Positions 12,157 to 22,686 of a stretch of 64,000 nt of DNA are shown one piece after another (the first letter of the stretch is position 1; every line of letters begins with the position of its first letter). The stretch is from contig JARVKI010000011.1 in the NCBI GenBank assembly GCA_036674765.1, forward strand, positions 612,277 through 676,276, read 5' to 3'. The notes below the pieces were generated by a model that worked only from the letters and a program-made list of their open reading frames with translations, did not search any database and had not been told where the DNA came from. A program made the translations under genes and the position numbers. The DNA comes from Seiridium cupressi (Eukaryota > Ascomycota > Sordariomycetes > Amphisphaeriales > Sporocadaceae).

Positions 12157-14359
12157 TTACATCGCAAGCATTATACTAAAGACGCCAAGCCACATCAACA
12201 CTCCCCAAGCCACGGTACCAACCAGGCTATCGGCACCAGCTAGGACAGGTAATTGAGCCGGGCCTGCTGATCCATTGCTTGCAGAAACATTGCTTTCGTT
12301 GATCAGCGGTCGCACTGTCGCGACCACAAATGCAGTGACGACCACATCCGGCCCACCGGTAGCAACAGCCTCGGGGATAGTCAGAGTTATCGTGCTCTCA
12401 CCATGGGCCCCGCAGGCTTTGCACGTCTCGACATAGGTCGTCATGGGCACAGCAGTCGGCGTAGCGATATCGTTGGCGGGTGAGATAAAGCCGAGACCTG
12501 AGACAGGAGTGCCGCTCGGGCAGTTCTCTATGGTCAACGTTGTGCAGTACTCAAGGGTGACCAGCTCGGCTGCGTTAGTGGCGCAGACTGTAGTATACGT
12601 TACGGTGATTGCGGTAGTGATGGTCACGGCCGCGCTGGAAGTTACGGTGCTTGGGCCAGTGCCGTTGACTCCTCCGATTCCAGGAGGAGCGGGCGAAATG
12701 TCCGCGGTGATGTTGCCATAGATCGTCAGCAAGAGATCGGCAGGCGCAACGCGGCGATTGAGCTTGCCACGGGGGAGGATTGAGGTCGTGTTGTCCGGAT
12801 TCGTGGAATTGAAACCACCAGTACTGATCTTACTTGGAGCAGAACCGTTGACATAGCCACCGCAAGTCTCGAGGTCGCAGCCAGGACATGGGATGTTACA
12901 GCGGTTGTTGTCAGTAGCAACAGCGTCGCCCAGAGCGTCTGCGCAGTAGCAAGTCGTGAGAACAGTCCCGGCGTACTTTTTGCTGGCATTCCGGCAAGAC
13001 TCAACACACACATCATTGTCCATGTCTGGTAGATCTGCAAACGGTTCGAAGGATTGGTAGCCGCTGGGGGAGCCGAAACATCCCAGCAGGGTATATCCGT
13101 CAATAGTAGCATCGTCGATGAAACCTCCATTGGCACCAGTCGGCATAGCACTTGGGTCCGTAGCGACGATGGTGACACGAGTAAATGGTGTCGTAGTGTT
13201 CGTAGGGGGTTGTGCTGTTGTGCCGTTCAACGTGGTCGTATTATCTGGCCTCGACCAGGTATCGATGTAGTTTATGTCCCAAAAGCTAGAGCCAACAAGT
13301 CAGTTGTTTGACCAAGGAACCATCTGGGGTATCTCACAGGTTCGCAAATTCTGAAGGGTTTTCGGCAACGAATGCACTGCAGGATGGGCCGTGATTCACA
13401 GAGCATGAACTTTGATTCCAAAATGTTCCAGCGTAGTCCCCACAGAAGTCCTGTGGAAATATCAGCCATTATCCTTCAATGCTAAATTACGACTTACAAT
13501 ATTGATGGCGAGACTCATATTAAAGAAAAACTTGTTGGTCTCGCAGCTTGATCCGCTCGGTCCGCCGAATAGAGCCTGGGGTTTGCCCCATGTCGACGGG
13601 TCAGGTGTTAGCCATGGCATAGACCCCGCCGCCCACGGCGTTGAAAGTGTCACCATACGAGTTCCCATCGGTAGCGAGCACGGTACACCCACGATTCTGA
13701 AAAGCACATTAGAAACTGTCCTCTGACCTAGGGGTGCTCACTAATCAAGCTTACCAAAATGTCGCGGCCACAGTCAGGGCGCGTCAGTGAACCCTCGTAC
13801 CCACTACCGACAACCGAGCAGCCCGTCTCAGTGTGGGCAGCGAAGAGATTTCTTTCCGCATCATTCTGGCCCTCAATAATGTCAAACTCACCACCGACAG
13901 GCCAGTTACCCTCATTGTTCACAGCCCAGACTGCATTGCTTATCAGATCGGCTCTATTTGATGTACTGGGTTGATGGTCAACTCACAAGCAGGCCATGAA
14001 CCGCACGTTGATGCTGGCACGCGATTGAAGTCTGCGATGAACAGGCCTCCATTGAAAACTTCGTTACTTGTCAGCCGAACACTAGGTCGTCCGATGTCGG
14101 TGTTGATATCATAGGTGTTGTTGCTGTCGACGCCCAATTTGACTTGATTTTTGGCGTTAACAGAGACCAGCCCACTAGCTACAGCACTGGTGTAGTCTTG
14201 ATAACTATACCACGGTTAGCGAATCAAGTATGAATAATACAAGTCATTGGGTATAGCCTACTTGACAAAACCGTTGCTAGGATCAGGTGCATCAAAGAAA
14301 GTGAAAGCATCCAAGAGACCCTGGCCAACCAGGTGTTGGTCCAGAGTATAACTAGCCAT
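12157..14359 (-). CDS. GH16 endo-beta-glucanase with WSC domain and GPI-like tail, catalytic domain apparently damaged
   Basis: Reading from 14359, exons 14359-14262, 14204-13987, 13930-13755, 13696-13498, 13450-13338 and 13285-12157 have clean splice sites. The GH16 motif GGEFDIIEG contains the two catalytic Glu with the central Asp, and a WSC carbohydrate-binding domain with patterned Cys follows (GCFGSPSGYQSF to ETCGGYVNG). A Ser/Thr-rich region and a hydrophobic end (VGTVAWGVLMWLGVFSIMLAM) suggest GPI anchoring at the cell wall. Two faults are visible. In the 13696-13498 exon the frame changes between GGGVYAM and PDPSTWG, and about 20 residues normally present in GH16 are missing. No signal peptide precedes residue 1. 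A 49-base intron with a weak GTCTAT donor near 13625-13575 would restore the frame (627 residues) but would remove conserved residues. The gene may be decaying. Confidence 0.7.
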
Positions 14360-16076
14360 TACGACAAATTCCCAACCGTTCAATGAGCGTAAAGATCGAC
14401 TAGAAATGAAAATAAGCGAGTGTAAAGCCTGCTGGCTGAAAGAATGACTGTAATAATTGCGAACCGTCCATATGAGGATGAGTTAAAGAGAATATCCTGG
14501 CCATCCACGAATGGAACGTCTCCCTGTATTTCAACATTATTTGTTTACTGTCTTTAACAGCTAGCGTGTCCTGTATAGAATTCCAGAGCTGCCAAAATCG
14601 CAAGAGTTCAAGAATGCAAATTAGACTTGAAGCTGTCAATGGCCTCGACGTGGAGGCTGAAACATTGACACCCCATTCTTCAAGGGAGAGCCCGCTGTAG
14701 AACCTGTCTCCCAAGTATGACGTGATACCGACCTTTATCTTCTTTTTGTTCTTCTTATTCCTTTCTTGCTATGAATTTGGTGATACTATTGCAGTATCAT
14801 CGTTATTGCGTATAGATGTATAACGCTGGTTGACTTTCTGTTACACATGATAATCTCGTGATAAGGCAGTCCATAGGAGACGTCTACGTAATATTCCGGC
14901 ACAAAACACTGGGCATGAAATATTTCATGTATCGGATAGAGTCGATACATGAGGTCAATCATGAGTCGTCTGTTGCGTACTTTCAGTGAACTTCTGCTGA
15001 AATGCCGACTGGAGCAAATGGCGATCCTAGCAGAGGTCATGCATTAAACCCTCATTCGCTAAGAAAGATTTGTATGGGCTGCTTTCGCTTGAGAGACTAA
15101 ATACGTGGATTGGAGCTCGTCTCACAAGGAAGGCGCGCAGCCAGCAAGCAGAGTTCATAGAGTCTTGTACCATGTGTAACACCATCCCACAATAATGCAC
15201 ACATAAGGCATTTCCAGGCATGCAGCAACCTAGATTAGCGGAGGTCCTAGACTGGTGCTCGGATCAAAGATGTGTATTACCTATGGAGGCGCCGAAGATG
15301 GTCTCTACCTGTAGTGCGTATGACTACCCATTTTGGCCGGTCGCGTTTTACAACTACTGTGGTAAAAGCTGACACGCATCTCGTGGCCACCAATTCACGC
15401 AAGCATGTGAAAACAGCTTACATGATACTTGTTAGCAAGCGTCGCGCTGGCCCCCACATTCTTGCGCTGGGCGAGCGGGAGGTTGCTTGAGTCGTTAGCG
15501 CGGCCATTCACGGCCAAGCGCCCCAAGCTCTCCAGTGGTCTGGTGGCTAAAGCCGGCGGATATTTACCTCGGCTTGAGGGGCAGCCACTCGGTCGACTGG
15601 GGAAACATCCAAGGGGGCCGGTACTCGTGAGCCTCCGCCGCATGTTGCGAGGGACTGCAGAGGATGCCCGTCCATAGCACGACTCACCCGAATTCCTGTC
15701 TGCCAATCCGCTACACGCGCAGCATTGAACACGCCTGCCCTGCTCCATTGCCGATCTAGTCACGAATCAGCACACAGCATCCGGCAACACATGGTTGACT
15801 AGGTATACACGGCTGACGGTTGTACATCACCCAGCAGAAGCCCCATCTCCGAAGCACCTGGACCTAGTCCCCTAGCTGGAATAGCACACCCCGGACACCA
15901 GAACAGTGGGTACCCATCCCGGATTTACCTAGGCTCATGAGAGGCACTCGGTTACCCACCGCGGTTGACCCTCCATTCGCAGCAGCGGGTCCCGTCATAA
16001 CTACTTTTGGGTGTGCTTCCTTTCCTTCTTTCGACTGATACCAAACGCTCCCTTCTCTTCCGAACATATCATTGGG
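14360..16076. other. Long divergent intergenic region upstream of carnitine acetyltransferase
   Basis: About 1.7 kb between a minus-strand GH16 start and the plus-strand carnitine acetyltransferase start. The right half is GC-rich and the left half AT-rich. No coding region is supported. It contains one CCTCGG element (listed separately). A missing first exon of the GH16 gene could lie in 14400-14750, but no signal-peptide-like sequence was found there. Confidence 0.5.
15567..15572 (+). promoter_or_regulatory. CCTCGG element upstream of carnitine acetyltransferase
   Basis: CCTCGG is the core bound by FarA/FarB-type zinc-cluster regulators of fatty-acid use in Aspergillus and relatives. It lies about 505 bases before the start of a gene of that regulon. 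A six-base site is expected about once per 2 kb over both strands, so chance is possible. Confidence 0.4.
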
Positions 16077-18193
16077 ATGTTGAGATCTCTGGCAAAGAGT
16101 CGGGCTCAAGTCACCGCACTCAGACCTTCACCAAGACAGTTCCAAGCGCCCCAGGTACGTAACATAGCCGAGGCGCACTTCCACCTCTGCAATGCCGAGA
16201 AGAGCCGCATGTTGACGAGACGCTACAACAGAATCGCATATTGATGGCACCCGCAAAGAGGAGCAATAGCTCCCTGCCAGCTGGTGAGTGGCCTCCTCTC
16301 CATGGACTTCCGCTGGGACACCGACTGACACGTGTGCGACAAAGGATATGTAGAAGACAAGTCCAAAGGGCCGACGCTTCGATTCCAGGATTCGCTGCCG
16401 AAACTTCCTGTCCCGTCGCTTGAGGAGACCGCTGCCCGTTATGTCAAGTCGTTGAACCCCTTGCTCAGTCCAGTGGAGCTCGCAGCCAGCAAAAAGGCCG
16501 TCGAAGAGTTCATAAAGCCCGGCGGCGTGGGCAGCAAGTTGCAAGAGAAGCTGATTGCTCGGCGTGAGGACCCCAATGTCAAGAATTGGATATACGAATG
16601 GTGGAACGATGCTGCCTATCTCGCCTACCGTGACCCTGTCGTTCCCTACGTCAGCTACTTCTATTCGCACCGAGATGATCGCCGGCGGCGGAATCCGGCC
16701 AAGAGGGCCGCGGCTATCTCAACATCGGTGCTAGAGTTCAAGAAGCAGGTCGACAATGGCACGTTGGAACCCGAGTACATGAAAAAGCTGCCCATTTGCA
16801 TGGACAGCTACAAGTGGATGTTCAATGCCAGCAGAGTGGCCGCCAAGCCTGCTGACCACCCTGTCAAATTCGACCACAAGACAAACAAGCACTTGATTGC
16901 TATCCGCAAGAACCAGTTCTTCAAGATCCAGCACGAGGTCGACGGCCAGCAGCTAAATACCTCGGAGCTCGAGGCGCAGTTTGCTCGCGTATACGAGCTG
17001 GCGACTCGGGTACCTGCGATTGGTGCACTCACCTCCGAGAACCGTGACGTATGGACAGATGCTCGAGAAACCCTTCTCAAGGCGGCGCCCAAGAACAAGG
17101 CTGCTCTCGAGGCTATCGAGTCGGCATCCTTCGTCGTATGCCTGGACGATGCAGCACCAGTGACTCTGGAAGAGCGAGCGCACGCATACTGGCATGGCGA
17201 CGGCCAGAACAGGTGGTACGATAAGCCGCTGCAGTTCATCGTCAATGACAATGGCACTTCTGGTTTCATGGGAGAACACAGCATGATGGACGGCACACCG
17301 ACACACCGCCTCAACGACTACGTGAACGATCTGATTTTCAACAACAAGCTGGACTTTAGCAACCCCAGCGTGCGTTCTAGCTTGCCCGACCCGGCTCCCC
17401 TCAATTTTGAGATTACGAAGGAGGTTCAAGCCGAGATCGACCGTGCCATCTCTGATTTTTCGAGCGTGATCGGCCAGCATGAGCTGGCTGTGCAAGCGTA
17501 TCAGGGCTACGGGAAGGGGCTGATCAAGAAGTTCAAGTGTTCTCCCGACGCCTACGTACAGATGATCATCCAACTTGCCTACTACAAAATGTATGGCAAG
17601 AACCGACCCACATACGAATCTGCTGCCACGCGGCGTTTCCAGCTTGGCCGCACCGAAACCTGCCGGACTGTTAGCGACGACTCCGTTGCGTGGTGCAATG
17701 CCATGGCAGACCACACGATATCGGACGAGGAGACGATTAAGCTCTTCCGCAAGGCCATCGACGCGCACCTCGAGTACATCAGTGCGGCATCCGATGGAAA
17801 GGGTGTTGACCGACATCTGTTCGGCCTCAAGAAGCTGCTCGAGCCCGGTGAGGAGCTACCTGCTATCTACAAGGATCCCGCCTTTGGCTACTCGAGCTCG
17901 TGGTACCTTTCCACCAGTCAATTGAGTTCGGAATTCTTTAACGGGTATGGCTGGAGCCAGGTCATTGATGCAGGCTTCGGTATTGCATACATGATCAATG
18001 AGAACAGGTGAGTTTGGCCAATTCCAAGTGACTGAAAAAGGTCCTGTCAACTAACGAGCAATATAGTATTAATTTCAATATCGTCTCGAAGGGTTTGGGC
18101 AGCCAGAAGATGAGCTTCTACCTCAATGAGGCCGCTGGCGACATGCGGGACCTGCTGGCGCAGACTCTGGAGGCGCCCAAGGCCAAGTTGTAG
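16077..18193 (+). CDS. Carnitine O-acetyltransferase, mitochondrial and peroxisomal
   Basis: The enzyme moves acetyl groups between CoA and carnitine so that acetyl units made in peroxisomes or cytosol can enter mitochondria. Four exons (16077-16154, 16232-16283, 16345-18007, 18067-18193) join in phase to 639 residues. The first 26 residues are Arg/Ser/Ala-rich with no acidic residue, like a mitochondrial presequence. The enzyme core begins at TLRFQDSLPKLPVPSLEETAARY. Catalytic His is near residue 355 in FMGEHSMMDGTP, and family blocks such as YGKGLIKKFKCSPDAYVQM and SSSWYLSTSQLSS are intact. The last three residues are AKL, a type 1 peroxisomal signal. An in-frame ATG at 16244 in exon 2 would make a form without the presequence. 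It corresponds to yeast CAT2 and Aspergillus acuJ. Confidence 0.95.
16168..16173 (-). promoter_or_regulatory. CCTCGG element (CCGAGG on plus strand) in intron 1
   Basis: A second copy of the FarA/FarB-type core in opposite orientation, inside the first intron of the carnitine acetyltransferase gene and 91 bases after the ATG. Function from this position is uncertain. Confidence 0.25.
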
Positions 18194-18672
18194 AAACCGG
18201 ACCCGGCCCGAACAAAGTAGATTGCTCGGCTATTGACTTGCATCGCTTCAGTGTTCATGTGAAATGTTTACGGTCATACTATGCTAGATCTCTGTCTAGA
18301 ATACGATGTTATATTTTGGCATGGAACAGGTGTTGGCGGAATCTGTTCAGATTTGTTGCAAATAGTCTCAAAATATTACATAAGAACCAGTCAAACATTA
18401 ATCCCGTTTGTTGATATCTAAATGTTTCAAGGGCAGGTCTAATCGCATCCCCCCAAAAAGATGGCATAAAGCGGCGGTGCTGTCAAGTTTTGCGAATGCT
18501 CTCTATATAATATAGGTTCTACAAGTGAATACTGAGTAACGCAGATTTTGCCGGAGAAGCCTCATCCATCTACCACGCGACACTATCACCTATGTTCTAC
18601 ACTAACGTACTGCACAGATCCAACTTGGGTAATAGCTTATAAGAAGCTCTGCCTCACTCCTACTGGGACGCT
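18194..18672. other. Intergenic, converging 3' ends
   Basis: About 0.48 kb between convergent genes. AT-rich, with no coding or RNA feature seen. Confidence 0.5.
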
Positions 18673-20468
18673 TTAACCAGCAAGGTCCACGATTTCGTTT
18701 ACTAGATCGCCCTTCTTCTCGTCGTAGTAACTGCAGATCTGGCTGGGAAGGGGCACCTCCTTGTAATCGTCTTCGTCGCCGTCGATGACGTTCAAGTTAA
18801 TACCGGCACTCTTCGAGCTAAAGATACGCGTGGCCGTGCTCTCCTTGCTGAGGTAAAGCTGTGCACCATCTAGCTGGTCCAGCAGGATGGTTGGTAGGGA
18901 ACCCATGACTTGGAGAGCAAAGTTGGAGGACTTGACAACATCTACGGTCGAGACGAGCGAATCCACGACTAATGACAGACGTTGGGTGTTTTCAATCGTC
19001 ACGGCGTTGGCCTTGCCCTTGACGATGATTGTGGTGTGGCTGCACTTGGAGATCAGAATCGAGTGCGACATGGAGGCTTCGATCTCAATCGGCTCAGGAT
19101 GACGCTCGAAGTTTTCCTAAAAATAGAAATCAGCATCGTCTTTAATGACCAAGCAACAATGGTCTATAGCTTACAATAGTCCACTTATTGCCGTCCAGCT
19201 CCTTGTGGGGAGGTTTCTTAACCCTCATGCTTTCCGGCTTGGGCTTTTTGCCTGGCGCCGGGCTCTTAGCGCGCGACGTCTCGACGGACACCTGTGATGA
19301 TGTTCGCAAAGAAGGATTCTTGTGCGTCATCTCCGACTTGTCTACCTTCCTCAGGCCCTTGGTTACATCCGAGCCCTTGTTCAGTTCACTGAATACCGCG
19401 CCAAGGCCGCTGCCAGCTTGGGGCGCGGCGGCCCCTTCCTCCTTGATTTGCAAGACCGGAGGAGGTCCAGGAGGGGGTGGGGGAGGAGGTAGTCCGCCAG
19501 CGGGTGGTGGTGGAGGAGGTGCTGCAGCAGCCGGAGCAGCCCCTAAAGCCGGAACACTCTTTGCGACTTCAGCGGCCGATTGGCCCTTAGGGTTCCAAGG
19601 GATGCCGTTCGGGAAGTTTGTCTTAACAAGTTCGGCCAAATCCCGGAAGACCTGGTAGAAGGATTGTATCCAAGCAACCTGATCCTGGTCCCTGTCCTTG
19701 TACTCCTTCAATACACGGTTGCCAAAGAATTGTGCCGATCCTAGGGAGTCTTCCACATGCTTATAAGGTCTCATGTCAACTGTGACCCAGGCAAGAACCA
19801 TGATACCCTCTGCCACGGCACTTAATTGGCTGAAAACTGGGGACCCACGGTTTGATTCCTTGATTTCGCCGACAGCCATGAGAGCCTCATTAATGGGCTT
19901 GAGAAGGTCCTGATAGGTGGTCATTTCCGATCCATTCAGGTCGGGCTTCTTGGCCTTGGTAGAAATCAAGAGGAAGCGGCGTTGTTGCTGGAATCCTTCT
20001 AACACCTTGGCGGCTTGTTCGGCGAGCAGGCCGCCCAACTTGTTGCTCGCTTGCACATATTTATCGACGGAGAGGCTGATGAATGCATCAAAGTCCTCGA
20101 CAACCTCAGGGACAGGTTCTGGCGGCGCAGCTTTCGAGACGGGCGGGAGCGGAGCCGGCGTCGCGTTTGTCGTCGGGCCAGCCGCAGGGCTGATCGCAGA
20201 TGGGGGCGTAGCGGTGGTTTGTTGTAGAGCGGGCACACCTTGCGGGAGCTCTGCGGTGGAAGAGGCAATATCCTCCAAGCGCGAAGTAGCAGCCTCGAGC
20301 CTATACCGCAGTTTAGTGAATGAGTATGACAGCTCAGGGGACAGCAAGATCACGGGCATTGTGGTTGACAAGGCAGGGCAATGCGAGCGGCCCGTGTATT
20401 GCGTAGGAAGAGGGAGAGACATACCGCTTGATCAACGTCGTGAGGTTGTGCATATTCGTCGCTGCCAT
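18673..20468 (-). CDS. SRV2: Adenylyl cyclase-associated protein (CAP/Srv2)
   Basis: The protein recycles actin by binding cofilin-actin and G-actin, and in yeasts it also binds adenylyl cyclase, linking Ras-cAMP signalling to the cytoskeleton. Exons 20468-20425, 20300-19175 and 19116-18673 join in phase to 537 residues. The order is: an N-terminal helical cyclase-binding start (LEAATSRLEDIASS), an Ala/Pro linker, the helical folded domain (EDFDAFISLSVDKYVQASNKL and onward), a polyproline segment near the middle (runs of six and seven Pro, profilin/SH3 targets), a WH2-like basic region, and the beta-helix C-terminal domain (ISKCSHTTIIVKGKANAV ... VPLPSQICSYYDEKKGDLVNEIVDLAG). All parts appear intact. 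Confidence 0.95.
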
Positions 20469-21105
20469 TGCGAAAAGTATTTGTAGCCAGTAGTCGCGGC
20501 TCAGATATATATATTTCGAGGAAGCTGCGAGGTCGAAAGCAGGAGAGCTGTTCAGGAGATGGGTCGGTCGTTGCGCTAGAGGCAGTCGGTCCCAGCGCAA
20601 AGAGGTAATTGGGATGAGAAAGATATTTCTAGGAGAGCAGTATCCGTCTGCCTAATGTAGGGCAGCGCTGTAGCGAGAGTGATTATGAATGCAGGAATTG
20701 GATATTATGGCCAAGGCAGACGTCGATGCTTGATGCTCGTTTGGAAGACGATGTTCCGACAGTGGCAGCCCCAAGACTTCGTACCCCTGCATTAGGAGGC
20801 TCCCCAAGTCCAAGCTCCAACTGCTGATCCCGCCGGGGCCCTAACCATAAACGGCGAAATTAGTGCCCTAACCCGACCAGTATGTACATTGTATGTAAAT
20901 CCAGTGCGGCCGCCAATGTATATTACGATTTGAGAGCAGGTATCCGAGTCACAATGTAGTATCTTTGGTGTAGACTGCCTCGTGCCAATAGAAAACACAC
21001 GATCAAAATAGAACAAAAACTCGACGTAATAGCCCAGCTTCACAACGGAAACCTCACTAACGCAAGGTCTCGCGGACGGCCTTAGGTTTCGCCAAGTCAT
21101 CAACG
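20469..21105. other. Intergenic
   Basis: About 0.64 kb upstream of SRV2 and downstream of a damaged membrane-protein gene. Short frames only, with nothing recognisable. Confidence 0.5.
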
Positions 21106-22268
21106 TCATGCTGGGTGTTTCCAAGCCAACCACGATATCACCAACTGCAGAATGCCTATGATAACACCCAAGAAGCCAAACAAAACAGCCAAGAAAAGAC
21201 CGAGGATTGCAACCGTCAACGCGTTTCTCTCCGAAGTATGCCTTTCAAACCAGGAGACTAATGCATTGGCCGGCAGGGGATTCTTGGCCACATCATACAG
21301 CTTTGCGATTCGATCGCCCCAATACAAGAATGTGAAATTGGGTGGAATCTCACGGACATAATCCAGCCACATTCCATCAGCGTCGAAGCCTCCATGTTGA
21401 ACCAGATCCTTGAGCAGGGACCGCGATCTTTTGTCTCCTATTGTAGCAATAGGAAACAGAATTGAGTGGAAAGATACCAACGTCTCCAGCATTAGCCGTG
21501 GTGGTAGAGTTCTCCTATCCTGGTATCAGCACTCTGAAGCGGTATGCCCCACTGGTCTAGACTATCACAACTCACGATCGCAGACTTGACTCAAAATCAA
21601 GTTCTAGTGATTCCCTCTTTGAGATTCTCAGATGGGACTGCAAGAATGCGACATGGCCGAAACCTTCAAGGACTTGTCCCGTGGGCTATACTGTAGGTGT
21701 TCCACCAGGTCGTCGGTGCCTTCGATCTTTATGCCGCATCTCTTCAAAAGCTTCCAGGCCCTAAACGATTTCTGGGCATGCAGGCATTCTGTCATATATC
21801 TTTCTTGTCGGCAGTCCGGAATTCATCGCAAGGGAAAGACTGCTGGAGGAAGTCCAGGAGGCTCTGGTCGTCTTCCCACTTGACCCCTGAGACCTCATCT
21901 AAGGGAGATTGTGACAGAAACTCCCGAGATGTGACATCAATCATCAAGGTTGCTTTTACTACCGTTGTTGTTGCGTAGTTCTTCTCCCTTGCTGAGCTAT
22001 CTCTTCTGCATGTCGCTGCTACGAACTCGTTTCTAGTGAACGTGGGTCTCTCGCATAGACTCTTGAAGCCTTCTAATACATCCTCGTGGCTCTTGAGTGC
22101 CTCATTCTCGACCCTCACAATGGCACTCTCAGCAGCAGATGGGCAAGTGATCGAGGCATAATGCTGGAAGTAAGCCTTCAGAGCATCATTGGAAGCTGTT
22201 GGAGACAACTCGCAATCTAAAAGATCTTTTGCGATCTGTCTTTTTTCTGTCTGATTTGGTGGTATCAT
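21106..22268 (-). pseudogene. Fungal-specific membrane protein, two apparent single-base frameshifts
   Basis: The conceptual protein starts at 22268 (MIPPNQTEKRQIAKDLL) and ends at 21106 in a two-helix membrane tail after the motif SWFERHTSERNALT. That tail belongs to a family of short proteins I know only from filamentous ascomycetes, with no assigned function. Three segments in different frames read as one protein: up to ADKKDI near 21792, then TECLHAQKSFRAWKLL to DKSLKV, then FGHVAFLQSHLR. A GT-AG intron (GTGAGT donor near 21576) then joins LPPRLMLETLVSFHS. Each junction is repaired in principle by one missing base in a short T run (near 21790 and 21665). No splice-site pair explains either junction. 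It is either a recent pseudogene or two base-calling errors. Confidence 0.6.
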
Positions 22269-22686
22269 GACGGCGGATGCGATGAGGACGTTGCAGCGGA
22301 AGGTGACGGACGATTCACCCAGCCTCGTTCGAGATACAGGCCCTTGGTCTGCCTCCGGGCGGTGTCCGTGTTCGTTCCATCATCACGCACAACTTTCATT
22401 GGCTATATGCACATAGCCCCCGCCTTCAGCGGCAAGAGGCACAGCCAAGGACAATAAGAATGAGGCTCGCGACACCCAGATCTCAATCTTTTCATCTCGA
22501 CAAGTTGTCCATCAGCAGCGGCGGCAAAAGTACATTCGCATAGATATGTAATGTATAGAACGATGGCCACGATGAGCGCTAAGGTCGACACAGAGTAAGT
22601 GCCTCACCCCAAACGACCACAGCCAGTGCTAACAGTAGGCTGCAAGGCCTATACCACAAATAGGGCTCCGAGGCTATCCGAAAGAA
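22269..22686. other. Divergent intergenic region
   Basis: About 0.42 kb between two damaged divergent genes. No feature is recognised. Confidence 0.4.

Noticed and set aside
15395..15763. 122-codon minus-strand frame in the carnitine acetyltransferase upstream region
   Set aside because: Compositionally driven by GC-rich sequence; no recognisable domain and overlapping open frames on the other strand.
16953..17816. 287-codon minus-strand frame
   Set aside because: Antisense of the carnitine acetyltransferase exon 3, which has full family conservation.
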